DNA of 64,000 bases from Micromonospora sp. U21 (GCF_018070045.1 NZ_JAGPYK010000017.1:1-64000); one strand, 5' to 3'; numbered from the stretch's first letter, positions 16,775 to 24,737 are shown. The notes: generated from the letters alone by a model not told the origin. Made by a program: numbers and translations.

Positions 16775-17260
16775 TTGAGTATCACCGCAGACAGGCCGGT
16801 CACGATCGCCGCAGATCCCTGCACTCTCGTCTCGGCCGAAGTCTTCCACAAGATCACCCGCTACTTCGCTACCAGACAGGAGGTAACCCAGACCTACGCC
16901 GAGCGCGCGGTCGGGCAGTTCCTCGTCTTTCTGAAGGCATACGCCGATCGCATGGGTAGGACGGACTTCGGGATGCTCCTGCCGACCGGCGAGTCCTACC
17001 GGGTCGTCCCGACCCGGCCGGTCGACGCTGTCTGGCACGCCGCCCTGCAGATCAGCGAGCCCTACACCGCCGCCTGCAAGGAGATCGCGGGCCACTACGT
17101 GCACCACCGGCCGATCCTGACCGAGGCCATGCAGGACGGCACCGCCATCACCTACACACTCTCGGCGCTGCACGAAACCGGCTACCGGGTAGACATGGAG
17201 TTCTGGGGTGGCGAGGCCGAGTCCTGCTGTCCGCCGAACCCGCCTCAGCCAGGCAAGTAG
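16775..17260 (+). CDS. GRDP-like (glycine-rich-domain-protein-like) protein, 161 residues
   Basis: The start is TTG 16775 (MSITADRPVTIAADPCTLVS), five bases after a near-perfect AAGGAGGGG. The core matches the GRDP/DUF1399-type motif: RPVDAVWHAALQISEPYTAA (residues about 82-101), CKEIAGHYVHHRP (about 102-114), a His/Cys pattern that could bind metal. The C-terminus ends CCPPNPPQPGK. The phosphotransferase gene begins 15 bases downstream, so both should be one transcript. The biochemical role of bacterial GRDP-like proteins is unknown. The tight pairing with a kinase-like enzyme hints at a shared modification pathway, which is inference. Confidence 0.7.
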   Translation: MSITADRPVTIAADPCTLVSAEVFHKITRYFATRQEVTQTYAERAVGQFLVFLKAYADRMGRTDFGMLLPTGESYRVVPTRPVDAVWHAALQISEPYTAACKEIAGHYVHHRPILTEAMQDGTAITYTLSALHETGYRVDMEFWGGEAESCCPPNPPQPGK

Positions 17261-17275
17261 CAGAAGAGAGAGCCG

Positions 17276-18073
17276 ATGCGTAGCGACTGGACCGCTCTGC
17301 CGGAGAGCGTCACGGCAGGGATCGCCGAACGGATCGGCGGAACCTTCGACGTCACCCCGGCTTCCAGTGGCAACCACGCCGAGATCGTCTCGACGGTCAC
17401 CGGACCTGCCGGGCAGATCTTCGTCAAGGCTGCCTCCGGCGAGCTGAGCGTTCGATCGCTGCGCTACGAACTGGCGGCAACCCGGGCCATCGACCGGCAG
17501 CCACCCGCAGTCCTGTGGCATTTCGAATCCGATGGCTGGCTGGTGGTGGGGACCGAACATCTTGCCGGCCCCCACCCCGACCTGTCACCCGGCAGCACGG
17601 ACCTCGATCTGCTCCTAGCCGCACTGAAAGCACTTCAAGAGACGCCGGCACCTGACGAAATGTGGTTCACCCCGGCAGCCCGGCTCGGGTTCGCGCACCC
17701 GGCGATGGATGGCGAGACACTTATCCACTCCGACCTCAATCCTGCCAACTTGATCGTGACGCCACTCGGCCTACGGATCGTCGATTGGGCGTGGGCAACC
17801 AAGGCCGCCGCATGGGTCGAACTCGCATTGCTCGTCCAATGGCTGATCGGCAGCGGCCACAGCGCCGAACAGGCAGAAGAGTGGCTAACCCAGCTTGCCG
17901 CATGGACTGCGACTGACCGTCAGGTCCTGGACGACTTCGCGTCAAAGAACGCAACGAAGTGGGCCGCCAAGTCCCGGCAGAGCACCGAGCTCTGGGTACA
18001 CGACCTCGCAATGTGGACCGGCGAATGGGCCAACCATCGGACCCACGGCCGCCAGTCAAACCATGAGCCATAA
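17276..18073 (+). CDS. Phosphotransferase of the aminoglycoside/choline-kinase-like family, 265 residues
   Basis: ATG 17276 (MRSDWTALPESVTAGIAERI), 15 bases after the GRDP-like stop. The N-lobe shows GQIFVKAASGELSVRSLRYE with the ATP-contacting Lys. The C-lobe has the catalytic loop LIHSDLNPANLIV (residues about 150-162, HxDxxxxN) and the metal-binding IVDWAWA (about 167-173), replacing DFG-type sequence. This is the APH fold, which phosphorylates small molecules; the substrate is not readable and resistance is not implied. The length fits the family. Its partner is the GRDP-like gene, and the tRNA-Val lies 240 bases downstream. Confidence 0.85.
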   Translation: MRSDWTALPESVTAGIAERIGGTFDVTPASSGNHAEIVSTVTGPAGQIFVKAASGELSVRSLRYELAATRAIDRQPPAVLWHFESDGWLVVGTEHLAGPHPDLSPGSTDLDLLLAALKALQETPAPDEMWFTPAARLGFAHPAMDGETLIHSDLNPANLIVTPLGLRIVDWAWATKAAAWVELALLVQWLIGSGHSAEQAEEWLTQLAAWTATDRQVLDDFASKNATKWAAKSRQSTELWVHDLAMWTGEWANHRTHGRQSNHEP

Positions 18074-18255
18074 CCCGGGGGCGCCCTCTCGCCACGCGGG
18101 CACCGGTAGCGGTCGGCCCAACTCCTCAACTAGCCAGCAGGCCCGCTCGGGACCGCAAATCAGGTCACTCAGCCGGGCGGGTCCATGGCGGCCCGAACCG
18201 AGAACCAGCCGCGCTGCTCCCAATCTGCTCCCAATGTAAGCCGCACAGACAGCGA

Positions 18256-18286
18256 AGCCCGTTACCGACTACTCCGGCAACGGGCT
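18256..18286. terminator. Hairpin between the phosphotransferase gene and tRNA-Val
   Basis: Arms AGCCCGTT and AACGGGCT enclose about 15 bases. It lies 3' of the tRNA on the minus strand and could end its transcript. The same block has GCTCCCAATCTGCTCCCA just upstream at about 18,212. Confidence 0.45.
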
Positions 18287-18308
18287 TCTGACCTGCACAA
18301 ACGTACGG

Positions 18309-18380
18309 TGGGCGATACTGGGATCGAACCAGTGACCTCTTCGGTGTGAACGAAGCGCTCTCCCGCTGAGCTAATCGCCC
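18309..18380 (-). tRNA. tRNA-Val, anticodon CAC
   Basis: Read on the minus strand, the 72-base gene folds as a full cloverleaf: acceptor GGGCGAT/ATCGCCC, D arm GCTC/GAGC, anticodon arm CTTCG-TTCACAC-CGAAG with anticodon CAC (reads GTG, valine), and T arm ACTGG-TTCGATC-CCAGT with discriminator A. The terminal CCA is not fully encoded (ACCG follows). Its 3' end faces the accessory region to the left, so it is a natural candidate attachment site. No second copy of the 3' end was found in the window. Confidence 0.95.
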
Positions 18381-18430
18381 TCAGCGCCGATGACTCTACC
18401 CGATCGTGGAACCGGACCGGAAATCCGGGG

Positions 18431-19081
18431 TCAGTGCGTCGCGAGGTACTTCATCGCCGCAGCCACCACGTCGATGCCGAGGCTGTACTTGAGCGACAGC
18501 CACACCACCATGGCCACGAAGACCAGGCCGACGGAGCCGAGCGCGATCCGTGCCGGCAGTGACTGCCGTTTCGCCCAGTTGGTCCAGCCGTGCACGTGGC
18601 GGCGGGTGAAGCCGAGCAGCCGGCGGGCCCAGTGGTATTCGACGGCCCAGATGCCCAGCCCCGCGATGACCAGCAGCCAGCCCGGCCCGGGTAGCGGGAT
18701 GAGGGCGATGCCGATGGTCACGACCAGCGCCCCGGCGATCGCGATGCAGACCTTGAGGGCGATCCGGCCGGTGGGGTTGGCCCGGATCAGGTCGATGGTG
18801 GTGGAGAATCGCTCCCGCCAGCGAGGGCGCCGCGGCCGGTCCGCCACCACGAGGACGCCACCGGCACGGCCGGCCCTGTCCCCGGCGGTGCGATCCGCAC
18901 CACCGCCGCCAGACCGGCCCGCCTCTCGGTCACCGGGGCGGCCGGGGTCGGAGCCCGGCCGACCGGGCCGCTCGGGCTGCTCCATTGGCACTGCGTACCC
19001 CCGCTTTTCGGCTGCTCGGACCGCGACGTTCGGCGGACCGGACGCCGCTGCCTGATCCACTGAGGATCGCTTCGCGACCAT
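18431..19081 (-). CDS. TIGR02611-family membrane protein, 216 residues
   Basis: ATG 19081 (MVAKRSSVDQAAASGPPNVA) follows GGGGGTG. Residues 1-100 are a disordered Pro/Gly/Arg-rich cytosolic tail. The membrane part has IALKVCIAIAGALVVTIGIA, the family signature LIPLPGPGWLLVIAGLGIWA (about residues 125-145), an amphipathic HWARRLLGFTRRHVHGWTNW, and a final TM IALGSVGLVFVAMVVWLSLK. PGPGWL-type proteins are small actinobacterial membrane proteins without known function. The tRNA-Val follows on the same strand after 50 bases; an unstructured shorter start (MEQPERP) cannot be excluded. Confidence 0.8.
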   Translation of the reverse strand: MVAKRSSVDQAAASGPPNVAVRAAEKRGYAVPMEQPERPGRPGSDPGRPGDREAGRSGGGGADRTAGDRAGRAGGVLVVADRPRRPRWRERFSTTIDLIRANPTGRIALKVCIAIAGALVVTIGIALIPLPGPGWLLVIAGLGIWAVEYHWARRLLGFTRRHVHGWTNWAKRQSLPARIALGSVGLVFVAMVVWLSLKYSLGIDVVAAAMKYLATH

Positions 19082-19354
19082 TTCACCCCCCAGTGTCGCT
19101 CGGGCCCGTCACTGCAACGGCCGACTGGACGTTACCGGAGTAAGTCGACGACTGAGCCACCCGATGCCGGGCGGGATCACGCACTGGGCAGAACCGGAAA
19201 TCCTACATGAATCCTCACATTCACGCGGCCTTTCCGTCCCCCTTCCCACCACTGGGTGAAGTCAGCGTATGGCGGAGCGTAGCCAGGAGTAGCACCTGAG
19301 TATGGGAAAAGCGGGACACGCGCGTTCCGCAGCGGTGCCGGGGGGAGAACGTCC

Positions 19355-19786
19355 ATGAGTGTCATCCGACCGACGACCGTAGAGGTCGAGACGTCGCTAA
19401 GGCTCGTCGCGCCTGACGCCACCGCTTTGCCGGTGCGTGCCAGTTTGCGTTACGACCCTGCTGACCCGTATGCGGTCCATGTCCTGTTCCATGCCGAATC
19501 GGCCGGCGGCGAGGCGGTGAGCTGGTCCTTCGCCCGCGAACTGCTCGTCACCGGCCTGGATGAGCCAGCCGGCATCGGGGATGTGCGGGTGTGGCCCTGG
19601 GCCACCCCGCGCGGAGACTTCGTCGCGCTGGCCCTGTCGTCACCGGACGGCAACGCCCTCTTCGAGGTGCCGCGCAGCGTCCTGGTGCGTTTCCTTCGAC
19701 GGACCTACGTCGTCGTCCCACGCGGCCGAGAGGCCGAGCACCTGGACGTCGACACGGCGGTGAACCGGCTGCTCGCCGGTCGCTGA
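19355..19786 (+). CDS. ssgB: SsgA-like sporulation/cell-division regulator, probably SsgB
   Basis: ATG 19355 (MSVIRPTTVEVETSLRLVAP), with GGGGGGAG nine bases upstream. The 143-residue length and sequence follow SsgA-like proteins: LPVRASLRYDPADPYAVHVL, FHAESAGGEAVSWSFARELL, DVRVWPWATPRGDFVALALS, DGNALFEVPRSVLVRFLRRT. SsgB recruits FtsZ to sporulation septa in Streptomyces and is the SALP conserved in all morphologically complex actinomycetes, which is why SsgB is preferred over other SALPs. The 270-base upstream region should contain its developmental promoter. The gene has a divergent neighbour and its own hairpin terminator. Confidence 0.85.
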   Translation: MSVIRPTTVEVETSLRLVAPDATALPVRASLRYDPADPYAVHVLFHAESAGGEAVSWSFARELLVTGLDEPAGIGDVRVWPWATPRGDFVALALSSPDGNALFEVPRSVLVRFLRRTYVVVPRGREAEHLDVDTAVNRLLAGR

Positions 19787-19821
19787 CCACCGCCCGACCG
19801 GGCAACACCGGCCATCACGGG

Positions 19822-19848
19822 GCCGCGCGGATCTGCCGACCGCGCGGC
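19822..19848 (+). terminator. Hairpin after ssgB
   Basis: Arms GCCGCGCGG and CCGCGCGGC around a nine-base loop, 36 bases after the ssgB stop and before the convergent SDR gene. Confidence 0.55.
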
Positions 19849-19901
19849 TCCGGCACACCCTGGGGTACGCGGGCCCGCCCGCCAAACGGGTCGGCCGGTG
19901 C

Positions 19902-20684
19902 TCAGCCGTGCGTGGTGATGCCGCCGTCGACCGGGATGACCGCCCCGGTGAGGTACGCGCCGGCGCGGGACGAGAGGTAGATGGCCGTGCCGGCCATGTC
20001 CTCCGGGCGCCCGATGCGGCCCAGCGGCACCTGCTGCTCGATGCTGGCCCGGCTCGTCGGGTCGTTCAGCGCGAACGCCATCATCTTGCTCTCGAACGGG
20101 CCGGGCGCGATCGCGTTGACGGTGATCTGCTCACCGGCGAGCTGGTGGGCCAGGCTGCGGGTGAGCATGTGCACGGCCGCCTTGGTGGCCGAGTACGCGT
20201 ACACCTCCATCCACGGCACCCGGATGCCGTCGATCGACCCGATGTTGATCACGCGGGCCGGGTCGTCGGCGCTGGCGGCTGCGCGCAGCGCCGGCAGCAG
20301 CGCGGTGGTCAACCGGAAGACGGCCTTGACGTTGACCGCCCAGAGCTTGTCGAACGCGGCCTCTGGGTAGTTTTCCAGCGGGGCGCCCCAGGTCGCGCCG
20401 GCGTTGTTGACCAGCACGTCGAGGCGGGGGAAGCGCTCCTGGACGGCGGCGGCCAGCGACTCGGCCCCGGCGTCGGCGCCCAGATCGGCCGGGATCGCCT
20501 CGCAGCGCCCCTCGGCGGAGAGTTCCTTGGCGACCGCCTCGCAGACGTCCGCCTTGCGCGACGAGATGATCACGTGCGCGCCGGCCCGGACGAAGCCCTG
20601 GGCGATCATCAGACCGATCCCCCGCGACCCGCCGGTGACCAGGACCGTCTTGCCTTCGACCGAGAACAGCTGCGTCATGCCCAT
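19902..20684 (-). CDS. SDR-family oxidoreductase (RhlG/FabG-like), 260 residues
   Basis: The start is ATG 20684 (MGMTQLFSVEGKTVLVTGGS); ATG 20678 is also possible. Classic short-chain dehydrogenase: TGGSRGIG cofactor loop (about residues 17-24), LDVLVNNAGATWG (NNAG), VINIGSIDG with the catalytic Ser, YAYSATKAAV with Tyr and Lys (Tyr near 163), and PGPFESKM, ending GAVIPVDGGITTHG. The sequence style is close to RhlG-type NADPH-dependent beta-ketoacyl reductases. The divergent AraC regulator about 205 bases away may control it. Substrate is not readable. Confidence 0.88.
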   Translation of the reverse strand: MGMTQLFSVEGKTVLVTGGSRGIGLMIAQGFVRAGAHVIISSRKADVCEAVAKELSAEGRCEAIPADLGADAGAESLAAAVQERFPRLDVLVNNAGATWGAPLENYPEAAFDKLWAVNVKAVFRLTTALLPALRAAASADDPARVINIGSIDGIRVPWMEVYAYSATKAAVHMLTRSLAHQLAGEQITVNAIAPGPFESKMMAFALNDPTSRASIEQQVPLGRIGRPEDMAGTAIYLSSRAGAYLTGAVIPVDGGITTHG

Positions 20685-20889
20685 CCCATCGCGAGTCGGC
20701 GGGTCCGCCGGTCCGGCGGGCGGCCGGCGGGGCGCCGGGCGGACCGGGGACCGGACGGCGCTACCGCCGGGTAACGTAGCCCGGCCGCCGGGATCGCGAC
20801 AAGCCCGTGGCGGCGCGCCGGATCCGCTGCGGCGGGCGCGCCGTCGGTCGGGATGCGGTGACCTGCGGTTCGGGCTACCGTCGCAGGCG

Positions 20890-21846
20890 ATGGTCTCTAC
20901 CGGTCCCCTTCCTGCGGCAATGATCGGAACGGCACCACCCGTCCCCGACGAGATCGCCACGTTCGCGCTGGCCGACCTGGCCCGCGATCGGGGCTGGCGC
21001 CGTCCGGTGTTCGTCGAGCGTGAGCTGCTGATCCTCACCACCCGTGGGCACGGCGACGCCGAACTGGATTTCCACCTGCTGCCGTGCCGGCCCGGCACGC
21101 TGCTGCGGGTCCGTGCCGGCCAGGTGCTGCGCTGCGCCGGCCCCCAGTTCGACGCCACCGTGGTCGGCTGGGATTCCGAGGCGTTGCGCGGTCTCGACGT
21201 CGACCCGGACGCGGCGCCGACCTGGCGGCAGTTGGCCGGCGAGGACGAGGACGCCGTGATCAGCGAGGTGAGCCAGCTGGCGGTGGACTGCCAGCGGCAT
21301 CGTGACACCCCCGCCGGCCGCGCCCTGCTCCGCCACCAGCTCGCCGTGCTGCTGCTGCGGCTGGCCCTGCCCGGCGGGGACCGGTCGGGGGGCCGGCCCG
21401 AGGTGGAGACGTTCCACCGGTTCTGTCGGGAGGTCGAGCACGGCTACCAGCACACCCGGCGGGTGGAGGACTACGCCGCCGGGCTCGGCTGCTCGGTACG
21501 GACCCTGACGCGGGCCTGCCTGGCCGTCACCGGGCGCAGCGCCAAGCAGGTCATCGACGAGCGGGTCGCGTTGCAGGCCGGTCGGCTGCTCGCCGCGACC
21601 GACGAGCCGATCGCCCGGATCGGTCGGGAGCTGGGCTTCTCCGAGCCCACCAACTTCGGCCGCTTCTTCACCCGCGAGGTCGGGCTCAGCCCCGGCGCGT
21701 TCCGGGCCGCCCGGGACCAGCCGGCCGCCGCCCGGGTGGTCCGGCCCCGACCACCGGCCGAGACGACGAACGCCAATACCGGCAGGTTCCGCCCCGGCAC
21801 CCCCGGCGGGCCGGCCAACGGTGGTCACGCCGCCCGACCCGGGTAG
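20890..21846 (+). CDS. AraC-family transcriptional regulator, 318 residues
   Basis: ATG 20890 (MVSTGPLPAAMIGTAPPVPD); ATG 20923 is an alternative. The N-terminal cupin-like part shows ELDFHLLPCRPGTLLRVRAG and VLRCAGPQFDATVVGW. The C-terminal double HTH shows EDYAAGLGCSVRTLTRACLA and EPIARIGRELGFSEPTNFGR, then FFTREVGLSPGAFRAARDQP, followed by a Pro-rich tail. AraC factors bind ligands through the N-domain. It is divergent from the SDR gene, which is its likely target. The inducer is unknown. Confidence 0.85.
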   Translation: MVSTGPLPAAMIGTAPPVPDEIATFALADLARDRGWRRPVFVERELLILTTRGHGDAELDFHLLPCRPGTLLRVRAGQVLRCAGPQFDATVVGWDSEALRGLDVDPDAAPTWRQLAGEDEDAVISEVSQLAVDCQRHRDTPAGRALLRHQLAVLLLRLALPGGDRSGGRPEVETFHRFCREVEHGYQHTRRVEDYAAGLGCSVRTLTRACLAVTGRSAKQVIDERVALQAGRLLAATDEPIARIGRELGFSEPTNFGRFFTREVGLSPGAFRAARDQPAAARVVRPRPPAETTNANTGRFRPGTPGGPANGGHAARPG

Positions 21847-21889
21847 CCCGCCGGGCCAGGTGGCGGCTCCGGCCGGGCATGATGGCAGG

Positions 21890-22345
21890 GTGCAGATCTC
21901 CGCGCGCGGCGACTACGCGGTACGGGCGGCGCTGAGCCTCGCCACCGCGTACCCCTCGCTGCGGTCCACCCAGGCCATCGCCGCGGAGCAGGACATGCCT
22001 CGCAAGTTCCTGGAGGCGGTCCTGGCCGATCTGCGCCGGGCCGGCATCGTCCGCGCCCAACGCGGCGCCGAGGGTGGCTACACGCTCGCCCGTCCACCGC
22101 GCGAGGTGACCGTCGGCGCGGTGCTGCGCGCGGTGGAGGGTCCGCTGGCCGGGGTACGCGGCCTGCGCCCGGAGGAGACCCGTTACGAGGGCGCGGCGGA
22201 GAACCTGCCCGGCCTCTGGGTGGCCGTACGCGCCGCGGTCCGTCGGGTCGTCGACGAGGTGAGCCTCGCCGAGATCATCAGCGGGCGGCTGCCGGCCCAC
22301 GTCCGCAAGCTCACCGCTCTGCCCGACGCCTGGGAGCCCCGCTGA
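21890..22345 (+). CDS. Rrf2-family transcriptional regulator without cluster cysteines, 151 residues
   Basis: GTG 21890 (VQISARGDYAVRAALSLATA). Winged HTH: LRSTQAIAAEQDMPRKFLEA, VLADLRRAGIVRAQRGAEGG, with the Rrf2 GGYTLARPP wing. In IscR/NsrR-type members three cysteines ligate a Fe-S cluster around residues 90-105; here that region reads AGVRGLRPEETRYEGAAENL and contains no Cys, so this regulator should sense something else. It overlaps the GNAT gene by one base, so the two form an operon. Confidence 0.85.
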   Translation: MQISARGDYAVRAALSLATAYPSLRSTQAIAAEQDMPRKFLEAVLADLRRAGIVRAQRGAEGGYTLARPPREVTVGAVLRAVEGPLAGVRGLRPEETRYEGAAENLPGLWVAVRAAVRRVVDEVSLAEIISGRLPAHVRKLTALPDAWEPR

Positions 22346-22863
22346 TGCCCACCCCCACCCTGCGCACCGACCGTCTGCTGCTGGAGCCCTACCAACCGGC
22401 CGACGCCGAGGATTTCGTCGCGCTGCTCGCCGACCCCGAGGTGGGCCGGTTCATGGGCGACGGGCCGATGACCGTCGCGGACGCCACCGACCTGTTCGGA
22501 CGCGTGTTCAGCCGGGTCTACGCCGACGACCTCTTCGACGTGTGGGCGGTCCGCCGGGACGGTCGATACGTCGGGCACGCCGAGATCAAGAGGACCGACG
22601 ACGTCGAGGGCCACGAGCTCGTCTACGCGCTGGCCAAGCCGGCGTGGGGTGGCGGCCTGGGCACCGAGCTGGCCACCGCACTGGTCCGGTACGGATTCGA
22701 TCGTCTCGACCTGACCCGGGTGTACGCCACGGTCGCCGAGGCCAACCACGCGTCGCTCGGGTTGCTGGCCAAGCTGGGCTTCGTCCACCAGCAGGACGTG
22801 ACCGAGGACGACGGCAGCGTCACCCGGGTCCTCGCGCTGGACCGGGACACCGCCCCGGCCTGA
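22345..22863 (+). CDS. GNAT-family N-acetyltransferase (RimJ/RimL-like), 172 residues
   Basis: ATG 22345 overlaps the stop of the Rrf2 gene (TGATG). The fold is recognisable from LRTDRLLLEPYQPADAEDFV at the start, YVGHAEIKRTDD, LVYALAKPAWGGGLGTELAT, which contains the acetyl-CoA loop, and VYATVAEANHASLGLLAKLG, then FVHQQDV. RimJ/RimL-type GNATs acetylate protein N-termini or small amines; the substrate here is unknown. Translational coupling to the Rrf2 regulator suggests co-regulation. Confidence 0.88.
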   Translation: MPTPTLRTDRLLLEPYQPADAEDFVALLADPEVGRFMGDGPMTVADATDLFGRVFSRVYADDLFDVWAVRRDGRYVGHAEIKRTDDVEGHELVYALAKPAWGGGLGTELATALVRYGFDRLDLTRVYATVAEANHASLGLLAKLGFVHQQDVTEDDGSVTRVLALDRDTAPA

Positions 22864-23016
22864 GCCCGGCCGGCTCGCCGCGCAGCTCCTGAATGGAGCC
22901 TGTGACGCCGCATCGGACGACCGTCCACGGCGGACTCCGACGGGGTTTCGGAATTCACCGGTTCGGGAATGTTCGATCTCGACACGGCAGGGAACGGTGA
23001 CGAGGGGAGACCTCCG

Positions 23017-23196
23017 ATGGGGCTCATGTTTCGCAAGCGCAAGAAGTATGGTCCGATCATCCTGAACTTCACCGAGAACGGCTTCTCCTCGTGGAGCATC
23101 AAGATCGGGCGCTGGTCCTGGAACTCCAGGGCCAGGGCGCACCGGGTCGACCTGCCGGGTCCGCTGTCCTGGAAGCAGGACAAGTCCCGGTCGTAG
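23017..23196 (+). CDS. DUF4236-like small protein, 59 residues
   Basis: ATG 23017 (MGLMFRKRKKYGPIILNFTE) with GAGGGGAGACC upstream. The short sequence carries the DUF4236-style layout FRKxxxxGPxxxNFTxxGFSSWSIKIG, then WSWNSRARAHRVDLPGPLSW and ends KQDKSRS. DUF4236 proteins are small, beta-rich and uncharacterised. It stands alone and is followed by a hairpin. Confidence 0.65.
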   Translation: MGLMFRKRKKYGPIILNFTENGFSSWSIKIGRWSWNSRARAHRVDLPGPLSWKQDKSRS

Positions 23197-23209
23197 TGTC
23201 CCGGGAGTC

Positions 23210-23243
23210 GAGCGGGGTGCGGGTGATCACGGGCACCCCGCTC
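23210..23243 (+). terminator. Hairpin after the DUF4236 gene
   Basis: Arms GAGCGGGGTGC and GCACCCCGCTC around 12 bases, 13 bases after the stop codon and before the convergent gene at 23,281. Confidence 0.65.
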
Positions 23244-23280
23244 GGCGTCCGTGGGCCGGTGTGCGATCGGCCGGGCGCGC

Positions 23281-24171
23281 TCAACGCGTCGACGTGATGA
23301 TCTCGTCGCCGGCCAGCCGGCCGGTCTCGCGTTCGCGGCGCACGTCGCCGGCGTCGAGCAGGTCGGTGAGCGCCCGGGTCGCGTCGGCGGCCCGGTAGAC
23401 GGTCGCGGTGAGGGTGTGCCGGCGCAGCTCGGTGACCGGCCGCGGACCGCCTTGCCGCAGCTCGGCCAGCAGCTCGCGGGCCAGTGGCTCGGGGTCGGGA
23501 TCGCCGGCCACGTCGACCGGCGCGCCCGCCGGGTCGGCCGGGTCGCGGAAGCGCACGTCGAGGTCCGCGCCGACCGCCCAGAGCGCGTCGCGGACAGCCT
23601 CCAGGCTCCGGTCCGAGCGGCTGCCGAATGCGATCACGCCGGCCGCCGCGCCGTCCGGGAGCACCGGCGCCACCTCGGCGACCAGGGGGAAGCCGGCGGC
23701 GACCAGCGCGTCGCGGGCACCGCTGCCGGCGTGCAGCAACACCTCCCCGGTGCGGCCGTTGGCCGCGGCGGTGAGCAGCTTCGGGGTCACGGCGCCGGGC
23801 AGGTCCATGAAGCAGAACAGCGGGGAGCCGGCGGCGCCGGCCGCCTTCACCGCGACCGGCAGCCGGTCCGGGACGCCCGGCAGCAGGTGCACGGTGACCT
23901 CGGCGGGCAGTTCCGCCTCGACCGGGCCGAGCCGGGTCGGCAGGTCAGCCGCGCCGTCGGCGAGCACCAGCACGGTCACCCGCCGGCCGCGCACCTGGTC
24001 GGCGTGCCCGGCGATCACCCGGAGCGCGGCCTCCGCGCCGCCAGCGTCGTCACCAGCCCAGGCGAGGGCGACGGTGGCCCGCCGGGAGCGGTGCAGGGCC
24101 GCGGGCAGCCAGGTCGTCAACTGGCGGACCAGCAGCTCGCGGAGGAAGTCGGTGGTCCGGTCGGTCGACAT
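23281..24171 (-). CDS. Hypothetical protein, 296 residues
   Basis: ATG 24171 (MSTDRTTDFLRELLVRQLTT). Ala-, Leu- and Val-rich mixed alpha/beta: residues 30-110 show ATVALAWAGDDAGGAEAALR and RVTVLVLADGAADLPTRLGP, like a nucleotide- or ligand-binding fold; 115-200 show LFCFMDLPGAVTPKLLTAAA and GFPLVAEVAPVLPDGAAAGV. The C-terminus (LRQGGPRPVTELRRHTLTAT, DLLDAGDVRRERETGRLAGD) resembles a winged-helix domain. There is no TM segment. No family is recognised with confidence. It lies just before the VOC gene on the same strand but 25 bases away, so the two may be cotranscribed. Confidence 0.6.
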   Translation of the reverse strand: MSTDRTTDFLRELLVRQLTTWLPAALHRSRRATVALAWAGDDAGGAEAALRVIAGHADQVRGRRVTVLVLADGAADLPTRLGPVEAELPAEVTVHLLPGVPDRLPVAVKAAGAAGSPLFCFMDLPGAVTPKLLTAAANGRTGEVLLHAGSGARDALVAAGFPLVAEVAPVLPDGAAAGVIAFGSRSDRSLEAVRDALWAVGADLDVRFRDPADPAGAPVDVAGDPDPEPLARELLAELRQGGPRPVTELRRHTLTATVYRAADATRALTDLLDAGDVRRERETGRLAGDEIITSTR

Positions 24172-24195
24172 CGGTCCGTTCTACCCTACGACCGG

Positions 24196-24717
24196 TCAGG
24201 CCGGGACGGAGATCCCCACCCCGCCCCGGGTCTGCCCGCCGTAGCGCTGCCGCTCGGCGGCCAGGTCGAGCCGGCCGATCCGCTTGCGGGCGGCCAGCGC
24301 GTCGTCGTCGAGCCGGTCGGCCGGGACCAGCCAGACCACCTCGAACTCCAGGCCGTCCGGGTCCTGCCCGTAGAGGCTCTTGGTGGTGCCGTGGTCGGAG
24401 GTGCCGACCAGAGCGCCGGCGGCCGAGAGCCGCTCGGCGGTGGCGGCCAGCTCATCGAGGGTGTCCACCTCCCAGGCCAGGTGGTAGAGCCCGACGGTGG
24501 CCCGGCCGGCGGTCGACCGCCCGGCGCCGGCGCCGATCTCGAACAGGCCGAGGTCGTGGTCGTTGGTCGAGTCGGGGGCCTGGAGGAAGGTGGCGCCCCG
24601 AAAGCCGTCCGGGGTCATCGGCACCGGGCGGAAGCCCAGCACATCGCGGTAGAAGGCGACGCTGCGGGCGAGGTCACTGACGTAGAGGACAGCGTGGTTG
24701 AGCCGGTGGATTCCCAT
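24196..24717 (-). CDS. VOC-family (glyoxalase/dioxygenase-like) protein, 173 residues
   Basis: ATG 24717 (MGIHRLNHAVLYVSDLARSV). The VOC beta-alpha-beta-beta-beta repeats are visible: first metal ligand His in LNHAVLYV, second in GLYHLAWEVDTLDELAATAE, and Glu in PDGLEFEVVW. FYRDVLGFRPVPMTPDGF forms the first half. The set H...H...E fits metal-dependent glyoxalase or extradiol dioxygenase types of about this size. A MarR regulator is divergent, with a palindrome between the two, suggesting induction by a toxic or aromatic ligand. Confidence 0.85.
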   Translation of the reverse strand: MGIHRLNHAVLYVSDLARSVAFYRDVLGFRPVPMTPDGFRGATFLQAPDSTNDHDLGLFEIGAGAGRSTAGRATVGLYHLAWEVDTLDELAATAERLSAAGALVGTSDHGTTKSLYGQDPDGLEFEVVWLVPADRLDDDALAARKRIGRLDLAAERQRYGGQTRGGVGISVPA

Positions 24718-24737
24718 GGCTCCAGGCTAGCGCGGTT

